DNA from: Stictocephala bisonia
Taxonomy: Eukaryota; Arthropoda; Insecta; Hemiptera; Membracidae
Direction: 5' to 3'
Length of the DNA: 64,000 bases
NCBI GenBank assembly: GCA_035578905.1
Contig: JAQJVL010000002.1
Span: 10,788,717 to 10,852,716, forward strand
The translations under genes were made by a program, and so were the position numbers. Positions 1 through 11,500 of the stretch are shown one piece after another (within the stretch, counting starts at the first letter, position 1; every line of letters begins with the position of its first letter). Below the pieces are notes generated by a model. The model was not told where the DNA came from and made no database searches. It saw only the letters and a list, made by a program, of their open reading frames with translations.

Positions 1-274
1 TTACTACTCGTAGCGGCGGTTGCGATAAAATCTAGAACAAAATTCCTTAGAGTGCTAAACTGGGTGCCCGGATGAACACCCTTAATAAATTACACTGACT
101 ACGAATAAGAACATGTTTCTATGGACAGTCCCCGCTTGCCTGATATAAACTATTACCATGTGTATGGATGAGAACTGTAAAAATTATGGATGACTGTTTT
201 TATGTGGATTGCCGTGTTTTTATCCCGGATGTGAGACTCGTATAACAACTCATAGACGAATGTAATTAATATTC
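1..274. other. AT-rich sequence, nothing recognised
   Basis: No reading frame, repeat or RNA signal could be supported. The stretch ends where similarity to the second copy of block X begins. Confidence 0.5.
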
Positions 275-595
275 TCCAATTATAATGAAGGTGTATGCAT
301 TAATTATGTAACATAATTACGTAGCTCCAAGAGTTGTAATGAATTATACACCTGCCTTGATTTCCTTAGAAGCGTAATGAATTAATATTCAACAAAGGTA
401 TTCATAACAGAACTGAATAGTTACATTGAATAGTTCCTGTTTAAAGTAGTAGTTTTAGATATATCGAGTATAATTAATTCTAAAACTGAATGAATATTAT
501 ACTTGTGATTACAAGTATTTTTTTATAAAATTACGATTTAAAGGCTATTAAATTTCAGTGTCCATTTAATTAGTATTAGTTAAATTTATTTGAAT

Positions 596-985
596 CGACA
601 CTAGTGGCGTAGTGCTGTAATTCAGTTACTTGGAGACAAGTGTTGTCGTGACTGAAGGCGATAAGTTCTCTATGCTCAGTCCTCTTAATACTGACACAGT
701 GTCCGCTAAATGGTTGCTATCTACACTACTAAAGAAGTCTGAGGTGTCCATGTTGTGTGGTAGTCAATGTTCGGATGTTGTGTTGGGAAGTGAACCGAGT
801 GTTACAGACTCGTCAGTTAGCTGATCAGACCAATATTACGAGGTTCGGAGTCCATGTAAATTTGTTGGTTCCTTAGTTGCCCTGGCTGTTGAGCAATAAT
901 AAATGGTACTTCTTGAGCTAATTGTAACTCAGTTAATAAAAATGACTTTACTCGTTCACTTAGAATCACCACACTCATTCACCCT
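596..985 (+). repeat. Family R copy (R1)
   Basis: It matches the copy at 40492-40885 over its length, from the head (GCACTAGTGGC then AGTGCTGTAA) to a tail rich in CACTCATTCAC. Family R recurs at least ten times here in both orientations. The head carries TGGCGTAGTGC, one mismatch from a tRNA box A consensus, but no box B follows at the usual distance, so a tRNA-derived SINE origin is only a possibility. The open frame at 630-824 lies inside this repeat and is probably accidental. Confidence 0.8.
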
Positions 986-1173
986 TCATATTCACCCACA
1001 CCTTTACGATCGGTCTCTTAATAATTAATAACGAATAAAAAAATTAGATCTTACTATTATTTTATTTGCTCGAAACTACAATGCTAGTTTTATGTAACGT
1101 GTTGCTTGCATGTATTGAATAATAATGAAAAAGTACTTTCTCTTAAATCCTGTAAATAAGACTAGTCAACTGA

Positions 1174-1560
1174 TTATTTCCATAGAAAGGAAAACATGCT
1201 ATATAAGAATTCCAAGTGATTACAAAAACATGTTAAATATCCACCTCCCATCAGTAAAGCTCCATGAAACTTGATTAACTGGACCGGTCGGCTCGGTAAG
1301 ATCGACCTTTCTCCACGATCAGGTGTAAAACCCCAGTCCAGAAAAGTGAAATTGGTCAGAATAGCCCCTAGTGGACAGAACCTTGGGGCTATCAGTAGCC
1401 TGTGGTAAGAGAGCGAAAGTCGAAGGGCCAAGGTCGGCCAGCTGACAGTCAGGATCAAGGACTCGATGACTTGCCAGGAGAAAGTGCACGAGGACTCGAC
1501 TGTTGCTCCCTCAACGTGATGAAAGACTACGTAAGACATGAACTTCCTTACGTGGAGAGA
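1174..1560. other. GC-rich island in X with an open frame in both copies
   Basis: The composition rises to near 50% GC in otherwise AT-rich DNA. A 121-codon minus-strand frame (1174-1539) is open here and at 19697-20062. By hand count the two copies differ at 8 of 366 bases, giving 4 amino-acid changes. That is about 2%, against about 5-7% in neighbouring parts of X. A plus-strand frame (1402-1587) also stays open. I recognise no domain. Four replacement changes out of eight is only weakly suggestive of protein constraint, so the island could equally be a regulatory or RNA-level element, or simply stop-poor GC-rich sequence. Confidence 0.4.
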
Positions 1561-2504
1561 TTATATACTGTGCGTGGATTAGATTAGATATTGTCGAAAG
1601 GTGGCATCTATTATATCGAATAATACTGATTGGCCTTGTCAACCATTTCAGGAACGGTTAAAAAAAGTACATCCTAACAAATATTGTTAGGAACACTTAG
1701 CAAAGTACAGTTTTACCAACACTTACATTTCTGAGAAATGAGATGCACAAAACGTCGTGGATTCAATACAACTGATAAAAAATAGTCGACTATTTAAATT
1801 CGATGAATAATTGACTTGATACTATCGATTAGTAGTAATCTACTAACAAATCAAAATATGGCTGTTAATTAAAACATTTTTTAAAAGAAATCTCAAAATG
1901 CACAAACTATTTTTTATTTATTTTATTTTCCAGAACAAAAAAATTATTCGTTGTAACGTTAGGTCCCCTATTGTTTATGTAATTTTTAGTTCATGTGTTG
2001 AAATATTAAAAATATTGTATCTTTGACATCTTTCTAAAACATTACAGTAAAATGTGATTATGATTTTACAATTTAAATATGACTATTAGTCCGACTAATA
2101 AACGCTATTAAAGTAATAGTTATCTAATAATTAAATGAAAACCTCTCAGCATGCATGAAATAGTTCTACGAGAGAATGCATATATCCATTGATTATACGC
2201 CTACACACGCACATATATACCTAATACAGAGTTGAATGTTGTGTCCTATTTGCGGTCCAGGAATGAAGCCCTATTGTAGTCCATTAAAACTTTAAATGAG
2301 CTGCAGTGGCAGATTCCATCAACTGACAAAATTACTGGCACAAGAATTCCTATTACATGAATTACTACTGGAAAAAAAGTTGGGAATGGAAATGGTCAAT
2401 CTTGTGATTGGGGAGTCTAAATACAAATATTCTTATATTCTTATTCTTACATATGAGACGCCGGCACAACGTTGTTGGTATTTTAAGGCGAATATGAATT
2501 GTTA

Positions 2505-2822
2505 TATGAGTGTAGGATGAGTGTGGATGAGTGTAGTCTGGTTACAATCTGAATTCAACTGTTCCTCAGAAAGGGCAATTTATTAATAGCCCAACAGCCA
2601 GGGCAGCTAAGGGACCTACAGCTTTACGTGGAACCCGAACCACGTAGTGCTGGTCTGGTTTTCAGCTAATTGACAACCCTGATAATCAGTTATCTCCCCC
2701 ACACAACATCCGCACAATGACTACCACCCAACATGGACACCCCAGACTTCTCTAGTAGTGTCCACGCCGATAGCAACCATCAAGCGGACGCCATGTCGGT
2801 ATTAAGAGGACCGAGCATCCAA
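2505..2822 (-). repeat. Family R copy (R2), head truncated
   Basis: It is the reverse complement of R1 over about 310 bp, from the tail (GTGTGGATGAGTGTAG) to the interior. It ends at a junction with the helicase relic, so the head is missing. With R1 it gives X a long imperfect inverted repeat with about 1.5 kb between the arms. Confidence 0.8.
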
Positions 2823-2828
2823 CCTATC

Positions 2829-2961
2829 TGTTTTAATTCCATCTGGGTATTTTACTCTACTAAATCCAAAGTGGCACATGTGTAAACACTGGTTTGTCCA
2901 GGTGAATACCCAAGGTTCCTAATACCAGCTCCTTAAAGGTTTGGCCTTGTGCCTTATTAAT
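2829..2961 (-). pseudogene. Relic of a Helitron PIF1-type helicase C-terminus
   Basis: Read on the minus strand from 2961, the sequence gives INKAQGQTFKELVLGTLG, followed by a segment with KPVFTH, and then, after a frame change, AFSRVKYPDGIK. INKxQGQT and the following VFxHGQLYVAxSRV are late motifs of PIF1-family helicases encoded by autonomous Helitrons. Only about 45 codons remain and the frame is broken near the VFTH segment. Upstream of INKAQ the reading frame no longer resembles helicase, so the fragment is truncated. The same relic is at 21470-21619. I infer an old Helitron fragment that became part of X before X was duplicated. Confidence 0.65.
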
Positions 2962-3880
2962 TAGGTTATAAAACATTAACAGCTGGTATATTTAATTTGT
3001 CTTATTGACAGCTGGACTCAATACATCAAAACAAAAGTTAGAAACCCTCTTCACATAAGATTAACGTGGGAACTTTGAGGGCTAATGAGACGGAGACCTA
3101 CAGGCGAATTGCAAAACTTTTATTTTTCCCGCCATCTACAATATCAGAGATTTAAAGTGAGCTATTTCAGAAGGCCGTAGGTAGAGTGTAGCGCTTGGAA
3201 TTTTGACGTAACCGATTCACATTACAAAATTAGATGTATAGATATTATGTATAGGTATGATTTTTAAATTTATTTCTATTCCTCCTCTTTTAGTTCGGTA
3301 CCTGATTTTGAAAACCGTACGAATGCTTTTGAAATACGTCTCACATTACAAACCACCCTTAAATTGAATCTTTGACAAGACTTTAAATCCTCATTAAATA
3401 CCTTACTATATCTAGTGTCCAACCTCCGCCAGGTCTCTACAACACTCTATAGGTCGGTATAACCGAGTCATGCCTCACTGCCCTCGTTGGTTGCTTCAAC
3501 AACCCGTTTCCGCTTCAAACCCTCGCTGGTTACCGAGACCTGTCAGACCCATTCTTTACGCACCCTTCCTTATCAACGAATTACCATAATGAATACCTAA
3601 CGTAGTTTACGCCATACGCACTCTCCAACGCTCTCACGGAGATAACCTGCAATCACTCCCTATTGTGGGTATAAAGACAAAATATTTCCTCAAACATGTT
3701 TCTTCTTAAGTAATCTTAAGATTCTATTATACTATTGAAGCTCATAATCAAGTTTAGGAAGTGAAATCTGAGGACATTTAACACACTAGCCAAACCCTGC
3801 CACGCTGTAGTGTGGCTTAGTCTGATGTTAAATATGAGTTCTTAATTTATAGCCCCTGAATTGTAAATAATAAAAATATT

Positions 3881-4222
3881 TAGACTAATCTGTCAACAGT
3901 TCAAATTGATGTCATTGTTTTATTTGTTCACTACATTTTTCGGTATAATAATACCATCTTCAGGTGAATACAAATATTTTTCAAGATATAAAACACATTC
4001 AATATTTATTTAACTTAAAAGTTTTTTATTTGCTGTGTTTTAGTATTCTATATTTCTTATTTTTATATTGTTTGTTATGTTCAGTTTTGTATAGTTATTA
4101 TTTTGAAAAAGATATTTTTGTGTTCACCTGAACTCAAAATTGCAGGTTATTATACGGAAACATATTGTGAAAAAATAAAACTTTGACATCAATTTGAACT
4201 GTTTACAGGTTAGTCTGACTAT
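3881..4222. repeat. Inverted pair of Penelope-like 3' ends
   Basis: Two arms of about 105-115 bp face each other. The left arm reads AGACTAATCTGTCAACAGTT onward, and the right arm ends with its near complement, about 120 bp further on. On the minus strand the left arm has CTGAAGA (3963-3957), one bulged base, a GGTAT/ATACC stem (3955-3951 with 3946-3942), then GAAA (3941-3938). That is the layout of a hammerhead core, as known from PLE terminal repeats. Related ends lie at 33525-33620 and 63164-63250. No catalytic activity is claimed. Confidence 0.6.
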
Positions 4223-6029
4223 CAGTTAAATATCAGGCGTTATTTTTTACTTTAGTTATGTGAATTTTATTTTAAATAACATAATTTACAGTCTTTTCGT
4301 AAATAAACGATCTGTAAAACTTTTAGGATATGATTTGGAATTAATTTTCACATAAATCAGCTGGTCGAAATATCACTTTTTCAGCACTGATATTTATTCT
4401 CATGTGTGTAATGTAGTTATGTCTGGAAATGCTTGAAATTCCCGTTTAAAAGTTTAGGAACTAAATCTCAGGATGCAACAGAAACATTCATATACATAAT
4501 TGCATTCACTACTTGTCTAGTTTTGTACACACAAACATATGAAAGTTTGACTTTTGGTTATTTAGAATCCACACAATCTAACTTGTAATTATAACTATCT
4601 GTACTAATGATTATTTATTTAAAGACTCTGTAATTCATTATTTTAATCATTTTTTTCTATCTGGTGCAGGTTGTCGTATTAATATTAAAAATATTTATAA
4701 TGAATAGTTTAATTTTATAAGTTACTGATTAATTTTATGTGAGGAGGGAGATTACAGGTTTTGGTTCTAAAGCAAATAATTCAAGAAATTCTAAATTAGT
4801 TTCCATTTACACGAAAAATATTTCATTTTGCACGGTTATATTTTCCAAGCAATAACATGGTAGCTTAAAGTAAATGTTTTTCTTAAAAATAAATAAAGTT
4901 TAGCTATTTTATTACATACATTTATTTTTTTCAGCTAAAATGTTTTTCTTTAAGCCTTAATCCCTCTTCAATTTTTTGTTAACACACTTTTTCGTTAATC
5001 AAGTAAAAGAATATTTATTGAAGCCAGTGAATTAATTTACGAAATTAATACTGTAGAGGAAATTAATATTTGATTGTATTGTTTTTATTAAGAAATTAAT
5101 TGAAGTTTTACTCTCTGTAACTAGAGAGAGCAAGCCTGATTTTTTGGTAACAAGTGAGATTGGACTGTTAGTCTTCTAATTGCTATGCCGAAATTTGACT
5201 CCACAGTTCGTAGAAGGTTTCTCCACTTCATTTCGAGAGACATATTAAGTAGCAACTGTAATGTCAAAAATGAAATTAGCCACGAGGGGGGAACTGCCAA
5301 GTCCTCTCATTTATGTACACATCTAGGCCATCATTTTGGACCCCTCATCCCGAAAACTCAATGTACAAAATATTATCTTAAGCAAAATAAAATAAAAAAA
5401 ATTAGACTATTTTGTATAATTATTTCTGATAATTAATGAAAATATTTTTAAGCTAATTGGATTTAAATATAGAGGGTGAGAAAAATATGAAAAAGCTTTC
5501 AAAACAAGGTTATTTTTCCATTGATAATTTGATAATTTTTAATAATGGAACCCAAGAATTTTTTTTCATTTTTGTATAATTGGGTTCTATAAAGTATAAT
5601 TTCTGATCAGAATAATTTACTTAAAACCGTTAAATAGCGGAGAAATAACAGTGTTCGAATTAGTTACTTTAAAATTCAAATTACCGCTACTCTTTTTGAT
5701 AGACCTTTCGAAGTCCGGTTTGTGGCAATTAATTCCTCTTGAATAGACCTTTCGTTTGAAATCAAACTCGACCTAGGCTTATGTTGAATATTTTCGTTCA
5801 ACTCCTCGTGGGCCGTCCTCCTAAAAAGATGAAATGTCGCTAATTTTGTCAAAAAGTTTGTTATTAGTAACAATGATCATGTACAAGATTTCACTTTTAC
5901 AAGTGAAGTCATAAAAATTTTTGAAAGCGTCTCCATATTTTTTTCACCTTGAATAAGTTTATGTGCTAAATGAACAAATTTGAAAAACTGTATACATAAT
6001 TACTTAATTTAAAAAATGATTTACTCACT
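4223..6029. other. AT-rich sequence, nothing recognised
   Basis: Short open frames at 5185-5436 and 5676-5873 match nothing I know and have no splice or codon support. No tandem or inverted structure stood out. Confidence 0.4.
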
Positions 6030-6510
6030 CATCAATAAATCTCTTGTAGAGATTTTGATTAAATTTGGTTAAGATTACCTTTTGTACCATATAGACCCAA
6101 TGAGAAATTATTTCTCGAAATTCAATTCCTAAGGGGTAGAATCAGTCTCCGAACGTTTCTTTTTTTCAATGAAAGTTATATTGGCATTAATTAAATTCAA
6201 TAATTTATTTTCAAAGAGCATATAAAAACACATAAACACGACACAAAATCTTGGTAAGTTTCCTTTTTATTGTGAAAACTTTAAGGTCATTTATACGAAT
6301 TGTAGCATCATTACACTGTCATTCATCCCCTTAAATGAGACGTATAGGAATTTGTAGACTACGAAACTTAACTGTCTAGGAGAATGGGAGAGGGCTGAGC
6401 TTTTATGATGACGTAATGGTTTAGAGAGTACCACAGAGGGAAGGGTAAGTAAGCGTAGAGAACCATCCAGTAGCGAAGCAAGGGCTTTCGGCAAGCTGTA
6501 TATAAGGTTT
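6030..6510 (+). mobile_element. Helitron-like family H2, copy a
   Basis: It shares a collinear series of blocks with 52375-52890, 57469-58590 and 58640-59060: a segment with 'tataGACCCAaTGAGAAA', a tract with 'taAGTTATATTGGCATTAAT', then 'CTACGAAACTTAACTGTCTA' and 'ACCACAGAGGGAAGGGTAAG'. It ends near AGTAGCGAAGCAAGG. The best-preserved terminus in the family (57469, minus strand) ends in CTAG next to a T, as Helitrons do. This copy is old and its ends are blurred. The open frame 6291-6524 is within it. Confidence 0.45.
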
Positions 6511-8035
6511 GGCTCCATTGGCAAGTTAACATTTTGTGAAAGTTCTATATTGATTTTCTAAGGAAAAATTAAACCATCTTCTAAACGGTTAAACTATCAT
6601 TCAATTCTGAAAAATGGCCTGTGGAAGAAAATAAAATCTAATATAAGACAAGGAGAAGCATTAACAGTTAATTTGGTTAATTAGTTAAAGTAGTAAATTA
6701 ATTTTAAATTGCCCTATTAAAGAGGATACTTACCATCTCTTTTCAATAGGCTCTTAGACGTAGTTTTAGCATTCGCCAGAGAAAAAGTCAGCAAAATCTG
6801 TAACATATAAAATTCTTAGCTGAAATTCTCAGTTTCACGTTTGAACGTATAATTTTAAAGATAATAAATATTAAATCTCTTTGTCTTAGTTCCAGTTGAT
6901 TATTTTTCTAAAGCCAAGAAATCTTGTCACTGATTTTTATTTTAAGCGTCCAAAATACAGTAATAATAATTTATTCTAACTATATAATAAATAGTTGTGT
7001 CTTTGTTAATTATATAGTTAATTCAAGAAATTAACCTTCCCATTAGTTCAAGGTAAGTTCTTATTTCTTTTAGATTTCTGCCTTTATAGTTTCATTTTCA
7101 GTTTTTATGACGTTTCACTTGATATTTATTTTTGTTGCCTTATGCAATTCTGTTTTTCATATCATATAATCTGTTGACACAGAAAAATAAACATTCTTAT
7201 AATTATTCCAGTCATATCTCTAATATTATATATATCCTGTATCCCAAAATTACGATATTTACTATTTCTGAGTTGAATTAGAATGGATTTTGTTGGAATT
7301 TATTTAGAAAATGTGTCAGCAAGAAAAATATTTACACATTCCTTATTGACCTACAACAGAATTGAACCAAATACTACACAAATTTATTGGAAAATAAGAA
7401 CTAATTACATAAATATTATTGAGATAACTTTTTGTAATAATCCTCACACGAGAGAGATTTCATAAAGAAATATTTCACAAAGGTACAATTCTCGCAATAT
7501 GGTAACTAAGAAAATATAAAAAGATTGTACTTTAAGAATGGAAATTTCGGTTACCATTTATTAATTTCTTGTTTTAAGTCATTTCTAGTTTTTTTAACAT
7601 TTAAAACTTTCTGCGTGCAATTTGATCATAGTCGTGAAAAAATTCAACCCTGGATAGAAGAAAGACTGCACATTCTTACTTGTAGGTACATGTAGAATGT
7701 ATGTTTATGAATAGCATCGTACAGTGATATAATTGAAATGTTTTTGATTTGCACAATTTTGGACGTCCACGTGCTGGGCTCGCTGGAAAAGTTTAAGTGA
7801 AATATGCAGTTGCCGCATCTGGACGCTGTCTATGTAATTATATTTTGGTTGGCTGAAGGTAATCATCAAGCGTAAAATTAAAATTTCCAAGAAAGACGCC
7901 GTGAAACCACGACCTCCCCGTGATGTAAGATTTCGGTTTGGGTCAAGGGACCAAACAATTGTGCTATATTATTACATAAAATATCAAACCAAAATTTCCT
8001 TTATGATACTATGATCAATTGCATTTAACTTCTTA
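6511..8035. other. AT-rich sequence, nothing recognised
   Basis: Only short open frames (7283-7465, 7705-7890) without recognisable products. Confidence 0.4.
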
Positions 8036-8540
8036 CGTAAAATATACCAGTTAAGTTCCCACTAACGCAGTTAAGGAGCAGTCAAGAAATAAAGAAGACT
8101 TTTATTTTCTCTAGCATACTAAATGTAAACACACTCTAAGTTAACAAACAAAAAGAATCTTTGCCATAAAATATACGCAACATTTTATAGTATGATAAAA
8201 GTTTACTTTAATGTTTTGTTTGTAAAATACACCAGTTTAATTCCCACTAAAACAGTCAGGGAAGATTATTAGAAGATGAGAAATAATGTTATTTTCTTTA
8301 GCCATTTAGTTATAAACATACACTGAATCAACAAAAAGGTACATTTACAGTAAGATGTTAGCTTAATAATTTTTAACATGATCTATAAAATTTTACTTTC
8401 GTAAAATCACAGAATAGCTGATTCTACGGTTAAATATACCAGTTTAATTCCCTCTAAAAACGATTAAGCTATCAGAACATTAGAAGGAATTTTCTTTTTC
8501 TTACTAATTGTAAATATTCTTTATTAGGCCTATGAACCAA
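8036..8540 (+). repeat. Diverged tandem triplication, unit about 190-210 bp
   Basis: The phrase TAAAATATACCAGTTAAGTT recurs in altered form at about 8036, 8223 and 8432. Each copy is followed by a CCCACTAA or CCCTCTAA element, a TTTTATTTTCTCTAG-like segment and a TTAACAAACAAAAA-like segment. Spacings are about 187 and 209 bp. Copies are well diverged, so the duplication is old. Confidence 0.6.
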
Positions 8541-11500
8541 TGGACTTGAGATTTGTGAATATTTCAATTATTTTCATTTAGAGCTTGTCTTTATAAACAT
8601 TTCTCTTCTTTCCAAAATACCAAGAGTCTTGTTTTAAGCTAGCATTCCTTACGAAAACATCAATTATCTGAAATGCAACAAAGAATTTTACTAAGGGAAC
8701 AAAAAGCACCATGGTGTACAATATTTTTTTCATTGACGTGAGCACGATAAAATGTACTTTCATTGGCAATAAACTGATGAAAAACCAACGAATATTTTTT
8801 TCTTCTCTGTAATAAGAAAAAAAGAACCCAATTCATAGGTCTGTGAAGTTGACCTACTCAAAATTGCTTAACCACTTTTTATCAGTTCTATCGTTAGTTC
8901 CTCGTTAGTTCTCGAATATTAATGTTAGTTCTCAAAAATGTAACGAAACTACACCACTTTGTAATTTGGGTAGGCCAACTTAACAAAGCAATATTCCGAT
9001 CCACATAGCAATATTCCTTTTCTTCCCATAGCTGTTAATTTTTAAAATGTAAATTGAGTAGGCTGATGAGTCTATTGTGTTTGGAATATTGTATAGTTTA
9101 GGTTAGGATTTGCCAAAACAAACTATAGTAAATGTCCCGATAACAGCTGGTATTTATTTTTTAATTTAAAATTTAACTCAGTCTAAGAAAAGAAGTTAAT
9201 CTGTGAAGCTCTGGTTCTGCACGTGATTACCATAAAAGAGAGTGAAGAAGGAAGCGTGACCCATCAGGAAGGTTCAGTGCAGTTGAAGGTTATGTGAGGT
9301 TATGTTCATTTACTTTCGCCGTGGGAACGCCTCCTCTACATCAGCTGATACAACAATTAAAAGTCCTCCAGTGTCAGTGCTGCCAACTCCACACCTACAA
9401 TATTCCATTACAAATTGCTTCCTCTCAGCCTGCTATTATGTTACACAATTCCATTAGTTCTGTATTTCCGGTTATACCTTCTATTAATTTATGTGATTGG
9501 TCCTGGTTTTCGAACGGCCAAGTCTGTCTAGGAATAGAATATGTAACAGCATTCACTGAATTATTTATAGTTATCACACTAAATCAGCCATAAAACAACA
9601 CAAACGAATTATTTCTTGGATATACAGTTGAATAATTTATACTTTTCAAATTTAAAAAAGAATGCTAAACTTATTTTTGTGGTTTTTCATATTTTTTTGA
9701 TCCATGATAAAATAGAACTTTATTGTATAAATCAGGACGTGTTTAGTTTCAGGAAGTTTCACATTTGTTCTAGATTAACCTGCCTAGTAGGGCTTAGCAC
9801 CAATTAATTGAGAATTAATTGTGGAATTAGGTTCTACGTGTTGGAATTATACTAGGTTTCCTTTACGTTCACATGATTTGCACTTAAATAAAATTTAAGT
9901 GGAAAGTAATAAAACAAAACAATCATATTTAAAAAAAAAGCCTATTCTGGAAGTAAAACTTAAAATTTAAAAATGTCACTCGATATTTTCACAAATACAA
10001 ATTAAATTCGTTAAAATACAAAGTTTAAAAAATTTATTATTTTTGTATGCCTCAATTTGCTATTTTAGTACTTACTGGTTATAAATTAATTTAAATTTTC
10101 CATTATATCAAAAATATTCTTTTAAAAGGATCTACCTATTTAGTTTACCTTCTAAAATGACAAAAATTACGAAATTAATAACTAGTTATCAAGAAGAACG
10201 TATAAGCAAAATAGTGTCTCTAATTATTTTAAGTATATTTTTTTTTACAAGAACATTTGAAATTTAACTAACTTGGAATAGTCAGAGTAATATATGGATA
10301 ACATTTTAATTTAATACCCAAAACAACAACTCACTAACAAGTTATATTAATGAAAAAAGATGTAAAAATGCCATGCCATATAAGAAAATCTTTATTGTTC
10401 ATATAATCATAAAACTGAAATATGTAAACACATGGATATAAATCAGTAATTATTGTTGTATGATATTGTGGGGGAAAGTATGTAAATAGCTCTTAATATA
10501 CTCTCAGGTGTTTATAAAATATGCAGAGATGATCAAAAAATAAATGAAAAACTCCTTGGTTTTACAGAACTATTGAATAAACGTTGATTATTCATACACT
10601 ACTAAGGAAATGCTTTTACCATACATCTATATTTGAAGAAACCCTTTCCTTCTTTCTTTTTCTTGAAAAGATCCGTTCAGACAATAAGATCAATAAGTTC
10701 TATGACAATATGAATTTTGAAACATTTAGTTTATGTCCATTCCATATATTTAATGTTAGTAAATGAATCATATTATTTGGTTTCACCAATACTTAGCTCA
10801 ATTAAAATACAATCTTTAATTAATAGAGTAATTATTTAAAGCAACTATAGTTAAATTACACTTTCTTTGCAATTTTAAAATTAACTGTAGTAAATTATAC
10901 GTAAAACTCAATGATGCTTTTAAAACGTTCGTTGGTCTGAGAAATTAATGTACAAGCAATCTTATTGTAAAAAATTCTATTACACTTCTATATTACTCAT
11001 ATGCATTATTAACTTAAGAATGTTTAAAACGTAAATTAAAATGTTATTACGAGAATAAATTATGAAGAACATTCTAAAAATTGCTATAAATAAAATGTTA
11101 GTTTTCAAATATTTAATCAATTACATTTATAAAATTTAAGCTGTTGTCATCTGTTGAATTTGTTTTTAAATTTATCAATGGTATGCACCGTAGGAGAAAA
11201 TTCCCATAAACTTTATAGTAATTTAGTGGAAACATCGGTTTCTGGCCTAAAAATAAAGTACATATATTTATGAATGAAAGTAACAAAGTTTTCATCGTGG
11301 TAAAAAAACGGAAATTTGTTTAATTTTTACGAATTTGAAGAGTTTTAAAACTTTAAGGGAATAATAATAATTTAACTCCATTGTAATATAATTTTATCGT
11401 TCATCAAATCCAAAAATGCCAAAAATAAAAAGTTATCAACACCCTTAATTTTTTGCCCACTGTTTATTTTCTAATTTAAACTCAGAAGGGTTATTTTTAA

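Larger units (their letters stand above)
275..3500 (+). repeat. Block X, copy 1 (about 3.2 kb)
   Basis: The whole stretch recurs in the same orientation at 18790-22740. Shared sequence starts at TCCAATTATAATG and ends at GGTTGCTTCAAC in both copies. By eye, divergence is roughly 5-7% in most of the block. Copy 2 has two extra pieces: 106 bp at 20908-21013 and a 582-bp Helitron at 21619-22200. Inside are a direct and an inverted copy of family R, a GC-rich island, and a relic of a Helitron helicase. The ends show no terminal inverted repeats and no evident target duplication, so I cannot tell whether X is one old transposable element or a segmental duplication made of several. Confidence 0.9.

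Noticed and set aside
630..824. 64-codon frame in R1 as a small gene
   Set aside because: The paralogous copy at 19119-19512 has a stop in this frame, and other R copies do not keep it.
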